Positions 8,447-15,817 of a stretch of 64,000 nt of DNA are shown piece by piece (position 1 is the stretch's first letter; each line of letters starts with the position of its first letter). Source of the stretch: Natronosalvus vescus (lineage in GTDB: Archaea > Halobacteriota > Halobacteria > Halobacteriales > Natrialbaceae); NCBI RefSeq assembly GCF_023973145.1, contig NZ_CP099546.1, positions 3,772,671 to 3,836,670 on the forward strand, in the 5' to 3' direction. The position numbers and the translations under genes were made by a program. Below the pieces are notes generated by a model. The model saw nothing but the letters and a program-made list of their open reading frames with translations. It did no database searches and was not told the origin of the DNA.

Positions 8447-9580
8447 ATGCACCCACGCGATCTGTCCGACCACGTCGCCTACCAGGCGGGTCGAGGCATC
8501 GAGGAGGTCGCCCGTGAACTCGGGCGCGATCCGTCGACGTTCGTCAAACTCGCGTCGAACGAGAACGCCCACGGCCCCTCACCGGCGGCCGTCGAGGCCA
8601 TCGAAGCCGCTGCACCAGGGGTCAGCTCCTATCCAAAGGCGACACACGCCGACCTCACCGCTGCAATCGCCGACCGGTGGGACGTCGAGTCGCCGCAGGT
8701 CTGGCTGGCGAACGGCGGCGACGGTGCGATCGACTACCTCTCGAGGGCGATGCTCGAGCCGGGTGACGACGTGCTCGTTCCCACGCCGGGATTCGCCTAC
8801 TACGGCATGAGTGCCCGATTCCACCACGGCGACGTCGCCGAGTACGAACTCGAGCGAGCGAACGACTTCGCCCAGGACGCGGACACCATCCTCGAGGCGT
8901 ACGACGGCGAACGAATCGTCTACCTCACGAGCCCGCACAACCCATCGGGCTCGACGATCGACCTCGAAGCGGTCGAGGAAATCGCCGGCGAAACCGACGA
9001 GGAGACGCTGGTCGTCGTCGACGAGGCCTACGGCGAGTTCGCCGACGTCGACAGCGCCGTGGCCCTGCTCGAGGGTCGAGACGGTTTCGCGAAACGCGAC
9101 GATGTGGCCGTGATCCGCACGTTCTCGAAGGCGTACGGCCTCGCCGGGTTACGTCTCGGCTACGCCGTCGTTCCCGAGAGCTGGGCGGACGCGTACACGC
9201 GGGTGAATACCCCGTTCGCCGCGAGCGAACTGGCCTGCCGGGCCGGACTGGCCGCCCTCGACGACCACGAACACGTCGAACGGACGATCGAGACGGTGAC
9301 CGCCGCTCGAAAGCGGATGTCAGAGGAGATCGATGCCCACGTCTGGCCGAGTGCGGGCAACTTCGTCCTCGTCGACGTCGGCGAGGCGACGCCGGTCGCT
9401 GACGCGATGCAAGAACGCGGCGTTATCGTCCGTGACTGTACGAGTTTCGGGCTGCCTGGGTGTATTCGGATCACCTGTGGCACCGATAGGGAGACCGGGC
9501 GAGCGATCGAGACGCTCAACGAGGTTCTCGAGGCGGGCGCGACGAACCTATCCAACCGTCCGCAGACGGGAGGTGCCTGA
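8447..9580 (+). CDS. hisC: histidinol-phosphate aminotransferase
   Basis: A 377-residue fold-type I PLP aminotransferase that converts imidazole-acetol phosphate plus glutamate to histidinol phosphate in histidine synthesis. 'LASNENAHGPSP' near residue 32 is the HisC substrate-arm motif; 'SPHNPSGS' carries the conserved Asn; the PLP lysine is residue 228 in 'TFSKAYGLAGLRLGY', and the phosphate-binding Arg lies in that segment. A C-terminal 'GCIRITCGT' motif supplies the carboxylate-binding Arg. The start MHPRDLSDHVAYQAGR is normal for haloarchaeal HisC. It is followed after three bases by the Fap7-type kinase gene, a gene order common in haloarchaea. Confidence 0.92.
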   Translation: MHPRDLSDHVAYQAGRGIEEVARELGRDPSTFVKLASNENAHGPSPAAVEAIEAAAPGVSSYPKATHADLTAAIADRWDVESPQVWLANGGDGAIDYLSRAMLEPGDDVLVPTPGFAYYGMSARFHHGDVAEYELERANDFAQDADTILEAYDGERIVYLTSPHNPSGSTIDLEAVEEIAGETDEETLVVVDEAYGEFADVDSAVALLEGRDGFAKRDDVAVIRTFSKAYGLAGLRLGYAVVPESWADAYTRVNTPFAASELACRAGLAALDDHEHVERTIETVTAARKRMSEEIDAHVWPSAGNFVLVDVGEATPVADAMQERGVIVRDCTSFGLPGCIRITCGTDRETGRAIETLNEVLEAGATNLSNRPQTGGA

Positions 9581-9583
9581 CCC

Positions 9584-10102
9584 ATGCGCGTGGCCATCAC
9601 CGGCACGCCCGGAACGGGGAAGACGACGGCCTCGTCGCTCCTCGAGCCCCGTCTCGAGGGTTACGACGTCATCCACCTCAACGAGGTACTCGAGCGGGAG
9701 GGGCTGTACACCGAGGTCGACGAGGAGCGAGACAGCAAGGTCGCCGACCTCGACGCGCTCGCGGCGTGGCTCGAGGGACGGAAGGACGTCCTCGTCGAGT
9801 CGCACCTGGCTCACCACTTCGAAGTAGACCGGGTCGCCGTGTTGCGGTGTGAACCATCGCAACTCGAAAATCGGCTCCGCAATCGGGGGGAATCCACGGC
9901 GAAAGCCCAGGAGAACGCCGAAAGTGAGGCCCTCGACGTCGTCCTCGCGGAAGCAGTCGATATCCACGGGCAGGAATCGGTCTACGAAATCGACACCACC
10001 GACCGTGACCCTGAAGCGGTGGCGGACGACCTCGAGGCGGTCGTTCGCGGCGATCGGGAACCGAGCGCTGGCACCGTCGACTTCGTGGGGTACCTGGCAT
10101 GA
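9584..10102 (+). CDS. Fap7/hCINAP-type adenylate kinase family protein
   Basis: A small P-loop NTPase of 172 residues. The P-loop GTPGTGKTT covers residues 7-15 with Lys13. 'LEGRKDVLVESHLAHHF' is the equivalent of the Fap7 'IDYHGCDFFPE'-region motif and 'CEPSQLENRL' follows, as in archaeal Fap7-type adenylate kinases. Relatives have adenylate kinase/ATPase activity and act in small-subunit ribosome maturation with uS11 (known for the family, not shown here). The start lies three bases after hisC, and the stop codon overlaps the start of the next gene by four bases (ATGA), so the genes are translationally linked. Confidence 0.85.
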   Translation: MRVAITGTPGTGKTTASSLLEPRLEGYDVIHLNEVLEREGLYTEVDEERDSKVADLDALAAWLEGRKDVLVESHLAHHFEVDRVAVLRCEPSQLENRLRNRGESTAKAQENAESEALDVVLAEAVDIHGQESVYEIDTTDRDPEAVADDLEAVVRGDREPSAGTVDFVGYLA

Positions 10103-10713
10103 CGCTGGATAAGCTTCGTCCGTACATCTCTGGGTTCCTCGATCCGTTCGTGAACGGGTTCGATCGGGTGGGGATGACGCCAGACGCCGTGAGTGTGATT
10201 GCCGGATTGATGGCAGTCGCCGCGGCGGCCGCGTTCTACCTCGGCGGTGTCGCCCATCCGATCTGGTACGTCGGCGGTGCGATCTTCGTGTTCCTGAACG
10301 GGTGGCTCGACATCATCGACGGCGCCCTCGCACGGAAACAGGAGGTCGCCTCCGCCGCTGGTGACCTGCTCGATCACGTCCTCGATCGCTACGCCGACAT
10401 CATCGTCATCGGCGGCCTCGCCGCCGGTATCGGCGACTATCTGCTCGGCTTTCTGGCGGTCACTGGCGTCGTCATGACCTCCTACCTCGGCACGCAGGCG
10501 CAGGCCGTCGGCATGGATCGCGTCTACGGCGGGCTGGTCGGTCGAGCCGACCGCCTGGCGATCATCGGCATCGTCGGCTTTCTCGCCTATCCGCTCGAGA
10601 CGGTGGACATCGCGGGGCTGGGTCTGATCGGCTGGCTGCTGGTCTTCCTCGCCGTCATCGGGCACATTACGGCCGCCCAGCGGTTCTTCTACGCCTGGAA
10701 CGTACTCGACTAG
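10099..10713 (+). CDS. CDP-alcohol phosphatidyltransferase (archaetidylinositol phosphate synthase-like)
   Basis: A 204-residue membrane enzyme that transfers a polar head group from, or onto, CDP-archaeol. The full CDP-alcohol signature is present: Asp71, Asp74, Gly75, Ala78, Arg79, Gly88, Asp92 and Asp96 with correct spacing. About six membrane segments follow the amphipathic N-terminal helix. The pairing with hisC and the Fap7-type kinase is common in haloarchaea, where this member is annotated as archaetidylinositol phosphate synthase; the actual head group is inferred. The start ATG overlaps the upstream stop codon. Confidence 0.87.
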   Translation: MTLDKLRPYISGFLDPFVNGFDRVGMTPDAVSVIAGLMAVAAAAAFYLGGVAHPIWYVGGAIFVFLNGWLDIIDGALARKQEVASAAGDLLDHVLDRYADIIVIGGLAAGIGDYLLGFLAVTGVVMTSYLGTQAQAVGMDRVYGGLVGRADRLAIIGIVGFLAYPLETVDIAGLGLIGWLLVFLAVIGHITAAQRFFYAWNVLD

Positions 10714-10793
10714 GTGAACGGATTGCACCCTCGTGTAGACGGAACAGTCCCAGCGCCGTATCCTTTATCACGAGGGACGCGCTAGGGTCGATC

Positions 10794-11336
10794 ATGGTTC
10801 AGTGCGAGATGTGTGGCGCCGAGACGTCGTCCCCGAAGACCATCAAAGTCGAAGGCGCGAAGCTGGACGTGTGTTCGAACTGTACTGATTTCGGAACCGA
10901 GGTGAAAACACAGTCCACGAGTTCGAGCACGTCGACGAAGTACTCGACGGGATCCGGTAGCGGGTCGGGATCCCAGTCGAGCACCAGTGCGTCGAGTTCG
11001 GGCGGATCGAGCGGATCCGGGCGATCGCGTCGCCGGGACATGTTCGACGACATGGACGAGATCGTTCCCGACTACGACGATCGAATTCGCAACGGACGGG
11101 AGCAGAAAGGCCTCAGCCAGTCTGAGCTGGCGAACGAACTCAACGAGAAGGCCAGCCTGATCCACAAACTCGAGCGCGGCGACACGCTTCCAAGCGACCG
11201 CGTCCAGGGCAAACTAGAGGGGTTCCTCGAGATCAGCCTCACCGGCGGGGGTGGCTCAGCCGAGGATTCCGACTGGGACGGTGGGTCGTCGACGGGCAGT
11301 TACACGCTCGGTGACGTCGTCAAACGGAAGGACTGA
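10794..11336 (+). CDS. multiprotein bridging factor aMBF1 (TIGR00270 type)
   Basis: A 180-residue archaeal MBF1. An N-terminal zinc ribbon uses Cys4, Cys7, Cys27 and Cys30; a Ser/Gly-rich low-complexity linker (about 40-80) leads to an XRE-type helix-turn-helix ('REQKGLSQSELANELNEKAS') at about 95-150, and a Gly/Ser-rich tail follows. aMBF1 bridges regulators and TBP in transcription and has been linked to the ribosome. It precedes tpiA as in many haloarchaea. Its TGA stop overlaps the start of a palindromic element. Confidence 0.9.
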   Translation: MVQCEMCGAETSSPKTIKVEGAKLDVCSNCTDFGTEVKTQSTSSSTSTKYSTGSGSGSGSQSSTSASSSGGSSGSGRSRRRDMFDDMDEIVPDYDDRIRNGREQKGLSQSELANELNEKASLIHKLERGDTLPSDRVQGKLEGFLEISLTGGGGSAEDSDWDGGSSTGSYTLGDVVKRKD

Positions 11337-11414
11337 TACGGTTTACTGTTACTTTTCCGGTGATTGCCGATCTGATAGGGCAACTACCGGTAAGAGACTA
11401 CAGCAGACCATATG
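11335..11414. repeat. palindromic repeat family B, copy 1
   Basis: An ~80-base imperfect palindrome beginning inside the stop codon of the MBF1 gene. The left arm begins GATACGGTTTACTGT and the right arm ends ACAGCAGACCATATG, so the arms pair with a few mismatches; 'CCGGTGATTGCC' and 'GGGCAACTACCGG' form the inner arms. A related element is at 15705-15786. It separates MBF1 from tpiA and could act as a terminator or processing hairpin. Confidence 0.65.
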
Positions 11415-11498
11415 AGCGACGGGCTGGCGGGCGCTGACAGCTATTCGGGAGTCAGCGATCTCACAAACTATTTTGCGTGCGGGCACCGCGTCTCCAGT

Positions 11499-12143
11499 AT
11501 GTTCGTGCTGATCAATCTCAAGACCTATCCGTGCGACCCCGTTTCGGTCGCCCAGGCCGCTAGCGACGTCAACGAGACTACCGATGCCCGCATCGGGGTC
11601 GCAGCCCAGGCACCACACCTCGAGCGCGTCGCCGCTACTGGCGTTGAAACATGGGCCCAGCACGTCGACCCGATCGAGTACGGGAGCAACACCGGACACA
11701 CCCTCGCCGAAGCGGTCGACGACGCCGGGGCCGTTGGCACGCTGATCAATCACTCCGAACGCCGACTGACGCTCGCCGATATCGACGGCTCCGTCCGGGC
11801 GGCCGAGCGAGCCGGCCTCGAGACGGTCGTCTGTGCCAACAATCCGGCCCAGATCGGTGCCGTGACCGCACTCGGCCCCGATTCAGTCGCCGTCGAACCG
11901 CCCGAACTGATCGGCACGGGAACCCCCGTGAGTCAGGCCGATCCGGACGTCGTCGAAGACGCCGTCGAGGCAGCGGCCCAGGTCGACCCCGACGTGACCG
12001 TCCTGTGTGGTGCCGGCATCAGCACCGGTGAGGACGTCGTCGCCGCCGGCGAACTCGGCTCGAGCGGCGTCTTGCTCGCCAGTGGCGTGGCGAAAGCCGA
12101 CGACCCGGCGGCAGCACTGGCCGACCTGGTCGACCCACTCTGA
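11499..12143 (+). CDS. tpiA: triosephosphate isomerase
   Basis: A 214-residue archaeal-type TIM that interconverts dihydroxyacetone phosphate and glyceraldehyde-3-phosphate. Asn6 and Lys8 ('INLKTY'), catalytic His85 ('INHSER') and catalytic Glu133 ('[11 protein letters not shown]') are present; 'CGAGIS' is the phosphate-binding loop region. The ATG at 11499 is chosen because [10 protein letters not shown] is the standard start and gives normal archaeal length; the longer upstream reading from 11412 overlaps the palindromic element. Five bases separate it from the next gene. Confidence 0.95.
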   Translation: MFVLINLKTYPCDPVSVAQAASDVNETTDARIGVAAQAPHLERVAATGVETWAQHVDPIEYGSNTGHTLAEAVDDAGAVGTLINHSERRLTLADIDGSVRAAERAGLETVVCANNPAQIGAVTALGPDSVAVEPPELIGTGTPVSQADPDVVEDAVEAAAQVDPDVTVLCGAGISTGEDVVAAGELGSSGVLLASGVAKADDPAAALADLVDPL

Positions 12144-12148
12144 GAGCG

Positions 12149-12514
12149 ATGAGCCAGGAGAACCCGATCGAGGTCACCCTCGAAAATCGCCTGATGAGCC
12201 AGGGCGTCTACATCGAGGCGTACGAATCGACCGAGGGAGGCACTCGGATCGAGTACGAGATGGTACACGACGCGCCGGGCGTTACCACACACGAGGTCAG
12301 CATCGTCGTTCGGACAGTGCTCACCATCGTCGAAGAGCGCCCGGAGTGGGAGCCGGGGAGACTCGAGGCGGTTTCCACAACGACCGACGGAGCTATTCGT
12401 GGTACCTGGTTCGTCGACGCATCGTGGTTCGAGCAACTCGGAACCGAACTGAGTGAGGTCGAGTTCTCCCAGCGCGTGCTCGATACGGTCAATAATAAAT
12501 ATTCTGATAGTTAG
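12149..12514 (+). CDS. conserved haloarchaeal hypothetical protein
   Basis: A 121-residue acidic soluble protein that starts five bases after tpiA, so probably co-transcribed. No catalytic or metal motif is visible. The pattern of alternating strands ('IEVTLENRLMSQGVYIEAYE', 'VSIVVRTVLTIV', 'GTWFVDASWFEQL') suggests a small alpha/beta fold. I do not recognise the family; it does resemble the short uncharacterised DUF proteins restricted to haloarchaea. Confidence 0.7.
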   Translation: MSQENPIEVTLENRLMSQGVYIEAYESTEGGTRIEYEMVHDAPGVTTHEVSIVVRTVLTIVEERPEWEPGRLEAVSTTTDGAIRGTWFVDASWFEQLGTELSEVEFSQRVLDTVNNKYSDS

Positions 12515-12559
12515 ACAGATTCATTATTGAGCACTGTCTTGAGGGCTGTAGACTAGCCA

Positions 12560-13171
12560 ATGACCGGAGAACAGGTGTTCGTGTCCCACGCACCAGTCGA
12601 CCTCGAACTGGTACAGGAGCTGTTCTCGACGGTCAAGAACTTCCCGTTCGGCGTCCACATCGCGCTCGAGGAGGTCGAATCTGGCCGGTCGAGAAAACGG
12701 TTAGAGGGGAGACTCGCTAACAGCGACGTCGTCGTCGCGGTGTTGACCGACAATTCTGCGAACAGCCGGTGGGTCAACCAGGAGATTGGATACGCGCTCG
12801 CAAAAGGAATACCGGTGTTGCCGTTATACGACGACGAAACCCTTCGAGGTGGGTTCATAGACGGCGTCGAAGGCGTCGCAATCGATCGAGAGAATCCGTC
12901 GTTTACGATCTTCAACCTCCTCTGTCGGTTGCGAGGAGAACTTGCCCCACTGGGGGCGCTCTCGGTACCCAACTGGTACATCCGCTTTCCCTGTACCGTC
13001 CCCGACTGTGGGCATCCAGTGACGCTCGATATCACGTCGGGACAAACGAAACTGTGGAAACTCTCCCAGCACGGACAACGTCTCGAGACGTCGTGTGACG
13101 TCTGTGCAACGTCGTACTACTTCGATCCGGCGACGATCGGATTCCTCGGGCGAACCGAAGGCAGTGTCTGA
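12560..13171 (+). CDS. TIR-domain protein with C-terminal zinc-ribbon-like module
   Basis: A 203-residue protein. Residues 4-125 form a TIR-like domain: first strand 'VFVSHAPVDLELV', 'VVVAVLTDNS' strand and 'SRWVNQEIGYAL', whose Glu75 sits at the position of the catalytic Glu of TIR NADases. 'IPVLPLYDD' and a 'GVEGVAID' strand follow. Residues 140-192 have four cysteines (145, 150, 179, 182), a likely zinc ribbon, with no membrane segment. Prokaryotic TIR proteins often cleave NAD+ in anti-phage defence or act as effectors; no sensor partner is next to it, so a defence role is only a possibility. A 45-base gap precedes it and a short AT-rich stretch there may be its own promoter. Confidence 0.75.
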   Translation: MTGEQVFVSHAPVDLELVQELFSTVKNFPFGVHIALEEVESGRSRKRLEGRLANSDVVVAVLTDNSANSRWVNQEIGYALAKGIPVLPLYDDETLRGGFIDGVEGVAIDRENPSFTIFNLLCRLRGELAPLGALSVPNWYIRFPCTVPDCGHPVTLDITSGQTKLWKLSQHGQRLETSCDVCATSYYFDPATIGFLGRTEGSV

Positions 13172-13185
13172 TCTGCACCAACCAG

Positions 13186-13893
13186 CTATTTGAGCCGATC
13201 GTAGGCTTCCTTGACGAGCTTGAACGCAGACTCGCTTCCGCTCCGTTTGTCGGGGTGGGCGTGTTTGATCTGGGTGAGAAATGCCTGGCGAATTTCCTGG
13301 GTCGTCGCGTCGTCGTCCACACGAAGAATCTCCCGCGCTTCGACCGTTCGCATTTTGACCCCGCTGACGACCCCTTTCTCTTCGGCCAGTTCCTTGCAGT
13401 CGGCACACATCTCCTCGGTCCGACCGTCGATCGTCGTCACGTGATAGCGCTCTTCGGTAACCCACTCGTGGCACTGACTACAGAGCTGTCGCCGCGTTGC
13501 GAGTTCAGTCGTTTCCACCCCTGATCCGGTATCCGGGTGAGTACGGCCACCCTCACCCTCAGTAGACCCGGGTGAATCGTCAGTTTGCCCTCTTCCCGCG
13601 CCGTGGCCGGGAACCTCTTCGAGGCACGCAGGACAGCAGGTGATGACGGTGCCATCGGTGAGGACGACGTCCTCGAGGTCGTTTCGCGAGAACGTCGACC
13701 GACAGCCATCGCAGGTGGCGTGCGTGTGCTCGAGCGAATCGAGTTTTCTGGCCGCCTCGCGGGCGTGTGGTTCACAGGAGGGACAGCAGGCCAGTCGTTC
13801 TCCATCCGGCATCGTCACGGTCGTGAGATGCTCGAGGGTGACGGCTTTCCCACAGCCGTCACATCGCTCGCGACGTTCGTCGACCACAGCCAT
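13186..13893 (-). CDS. zinc-finger protein with C-terminal J domain
   Basis: A 235-residue protein with three repeated zinc-binding modules (starting at Cys12/Cys15, about residue 61 and about residue 137; each begins 'CxxC', runs through a short beta hairpin ending in 'DG' and closes with a second 'CxxC'), then a linker and a C-terminal J domain ('EAREILRVDDDATTQEIRQAF ... HPDK'). The HPD tripeptide that stimulates Hsp70 ATPase is intact. It is probably a dedicated cytosolic Hsp70 co-chaperone with a client- or nucleic-acid-binding zinc array. Convergent with the TIR gene, with only 14 bases between stops. Confidence 0.8.
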   Translation of the reverse strand: MAVVDERRERCDGCGKAVTLEHLTTVTMPDGERLACCPSCEPHAREAARKLDSLEHTHATCDGCRSTFSRNDLEDVVLTDGTVITCCPACLEEVPGHGAGRGQTDDSPGSTEGEGGRTHPDTGSGVETTELATRRQLCSQCHEWVTEERYHVTTIDGRTEEMCADCKELAEEKGVVSGVKMRTVEAREILRVDDDATTQEIRQAFLTQIKHAHPDKRSGSESAFKLVKEAYDRLK

Positions 13894-14427
13894 CTGCCAT
13901 TGGGTTCGTATTCGTGCTATATTAGTCCTCTCTTACCCAGACACGGTCGTGCGATCGGGACAACACTGGCACGGACAGTCCGGGACGGTACAGAACTGTT
14001 TCCATCGCGCGGTCGAACGGGTACGCAACGAGCGGCGAGAGTGGACTCTTCGCGCTGATCGTACACGATATCGGAACCGATTTCGATTGTCATTTGGATT
14101 CGTTACATACCTGGTGTGACAAATCTGAAACAGGCCGTCGAATGTATTCACTGATTAATCATTTTGAATGTGCCACTGGCACTCTCGGTTGGTAGCCAAT
14201 TTAAGTCGTCCCAGTCATGCGGTTAATATCCTCCACCAATTATTTAATACAGATTTTATGTCATAACTGCCCGATAATCAGTGTTTGTTTCTAGCCCATG
14301 TGCGCGTGTATAAATGCTTCATAAGTTATGGCGATAATACGCTCTAAATACTGATTAGGGACGAATCCTATATCGGCTAATTATGGGAAACGCTTATATG
14401 CATATTCCTCATAGAATGAGATAGATT
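13894..14427. other. AT-rich non-coding region
   Basis: About 530 bases without a gene. The right half (about 14150-14427) is strikingly AT-rich for this genome, with TTTAAT, ATTTAATAC, TATAAATGC and similar stretches. It contains the promoters of the divergent J protein and the small membrane protein. No tRNA-like fold or repeat could be confirmed by eye. Confidence 0.55.
14391..14398 (+). promoter_or_regulatory. TATA-like box of the small membrane protein
   Basis: CTTATATG about 30 bases before the ATG at 14428, consistent with a nearly leaderless transcript. Confidence 0.4.
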
Positions 14428-14643
14428 ATGGCTGGATATTACGACATTGTTCTTGGACTTATCCCGGTCGCACTGCTCGGAATCACTGCCGCACTGACTG
14501 TCGTCGGTATTCCACTGACGACAGCGGTTCCGGTCAGTGCCCTCGTCGCGATTGGTGTCATCGGCCACGCAATGTTCGTCAACGCTCCGATCGATTCGTC
14601 GGAAGAGACTCCAGCCACCCATCCGACGATCAATTCCGACTAA
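14428..14643 (+). CDS. small two-helix membrane protein
   Basis: A 71-residue protein with two hydrophobic helices ('IVLGLIPVALLGITAALTVVGI' and 'AVPVSALVAIGVIGHAMFV') and a polar acidic tail. The composition is that of a short haloarchaeal membrane protein found in many genomes; function unknown. It has its own AT-rich promoter region and precedes the ornithine cyclodeaminase homologue by 52 bases. Confidence 0.7.
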   Translation: MAGYYDIVLGLIPVALLGITAALTVVGIPLTTAVPVSALVAIGVIGHAMFVNAPIDSSEETPATHPTINSD

Positions 14644-14695
14644 CGTCGTCTTCTGAGCCACGCTCTTTTTTATCGATCGCGCGCTTCGTGTTCGT

Positions 14696-15700
14696 ATGAC
14701 CGACCTCGTCTTTCTCACCAGTGAGGACGTCACCGGGCTTGCAACGGCAGCCGACTACGTCGACGCCGTTCGCGAGGCGTATCGACAGCGCGGTCAGGGC
14801 GCGCCAGCCGAACCACGAACCGCCCTGTTTAGATCGGAACCTGGCGGCCTTTTCACCAGCTATACGGCCCTTCTGCCCGAAACCGGCGCAATGGGTGGAT
14901 ACATGTACAGCGCCGGCTTCGGTGCCAAGGACGCCTGGTTCATGACGCCCCTTTTCGACGCCGATAGCGGCGAACCGCTGGCGCTGCTCGACGGCGCACA
15001 CATGAACCCGTTCAAGACGGGTGCTGCCGGGGCCGTCGCCGTCGACGCACTCGCCCGGACGGACGCGCGTACGCTCGCGGTCATCGGTACCGGCCCGCAG
15101 GCACGCGGACAGCTTCAGACGACCGCGACTGTCCGAGACTTCGAGACGGTTCGCGTCTTCTCACCCACAAAATCGAACCGCACTGCGTTTGCCGCCGACT
15201 TCGACGACCGCCTCGAGGCCGACGTGGTCGCCGTCGACTCCAGCGCGGCGGCCGTCGAGAACGCTGACGTCGTCATTACGGCGACGACCGCGACCGAACC
15301 CGTCTTCGACGGCTCGTTGCTCGAGCCCGGAACCCACGTGACGGCGATGGGTCAGTACCACCCGAAAAAGCGCGAACTCGACACGACGACGATCGAACGG
15401 GCGACGTACGTCCCCGACCTCCGCGAGCGAGCGACGTCCGATGCTGGATCGTTTCTGGCGGCGCTCGAGGCCGGGGTCGTCGATACCGATCACATTCATG
15501 CAGAACTGGGAGAGGTCGTCGCCGGTGAACACCCAGGACGAACGAGCGACGACGAGATTACGGTGTTCGACAGCGGCGGGACGGGAATCGAGACCGTCGC
15601 TGCGGCGGCCATGTTGTACGAACGGGCGGTAGAACAGGGGCTGGGAACGACGCTGTCACTCTCACCGGCGAGCGAGGCGTTGACCGGGGAGCGACCCTGA
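14696..15700 (+). CDS. ornithine cyclodeaminase / mu-crystallin family protein
   Basis: A 334-residue NAD(P)-dependent enzyme. The dinucleotide-binding motif 'VIGTGPQARGQ' lies near residue 127; 'MNPFKTGAAGAVA' carries the family's conserved Lys/Thr/Gly region; 'SADVVITATTATEP'-like residues form the following strand. Family members include ornithine cyclodeaminase, archaeal alanine dehydrogenase, lysine and ketimine reductases, so the substrate cannot be fixed by homology alone; archaeal relatives are often alanine dehydrogenases. Monocistronic, followed five bases later by a palindromic element. Confidence 0.88.
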   Translation: MTDLVFLTSEDVTGLATAADYVDAVREAYRQRGQGAPAEPRTALFRSEPGGLFTSYTALLPETGAMGGYMYSAGFGAKDAWFMTPLFDADSGEPLALLDGAHMNPFKTGAAGAVAVDALARTDARTLAVIGTGPQARGQLQTTATVRDFETVRVFSPTKSNRTAFAADFDDRLEADVVAVDSSAAAVENADVVITATTATEPVFDGSLLEPGTHVTAMGQYHPKKRELDTTTIERATYVPDLRERATSDAGSFLAALEAGVVDTDHIHAELGEVVAGEHPGRTSDDEITVFDSGGTGIETVAAAAMLYERAVEQGLGTTLSLSPASEALTGERP

Positions 15701-15704
15701 CACT

Positions 15705-15786
15705 GATACGGTCGGCTGTAGTCTCTTACCGGTGATTTCCCTCCCGGGTGGGCACTCACCGATAACAAGGTACAGCAAACCGTATG
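15705..15786. repeat. palindromic repeat family B, copy 2
   Basis: An 82-base imperfect palindrome related to 11335-11414. The left arm begins GATACGGTCGGCTGTAG and the right arm ends TACAGCAAACCGTATG. The segment GTAGTCTCTTACCGGTGA matches the reverse complement of the copy-1 right arm, so this copy's arm order is reversed relative to copy 1. It lies between convergent genes, five bases after the cyclodeaminase stop. Confidence 0.65.
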
Positions 15787-15817
15787 ACTGCTCGCGGCTC
15801 GATTCCGTCTACCGGCG

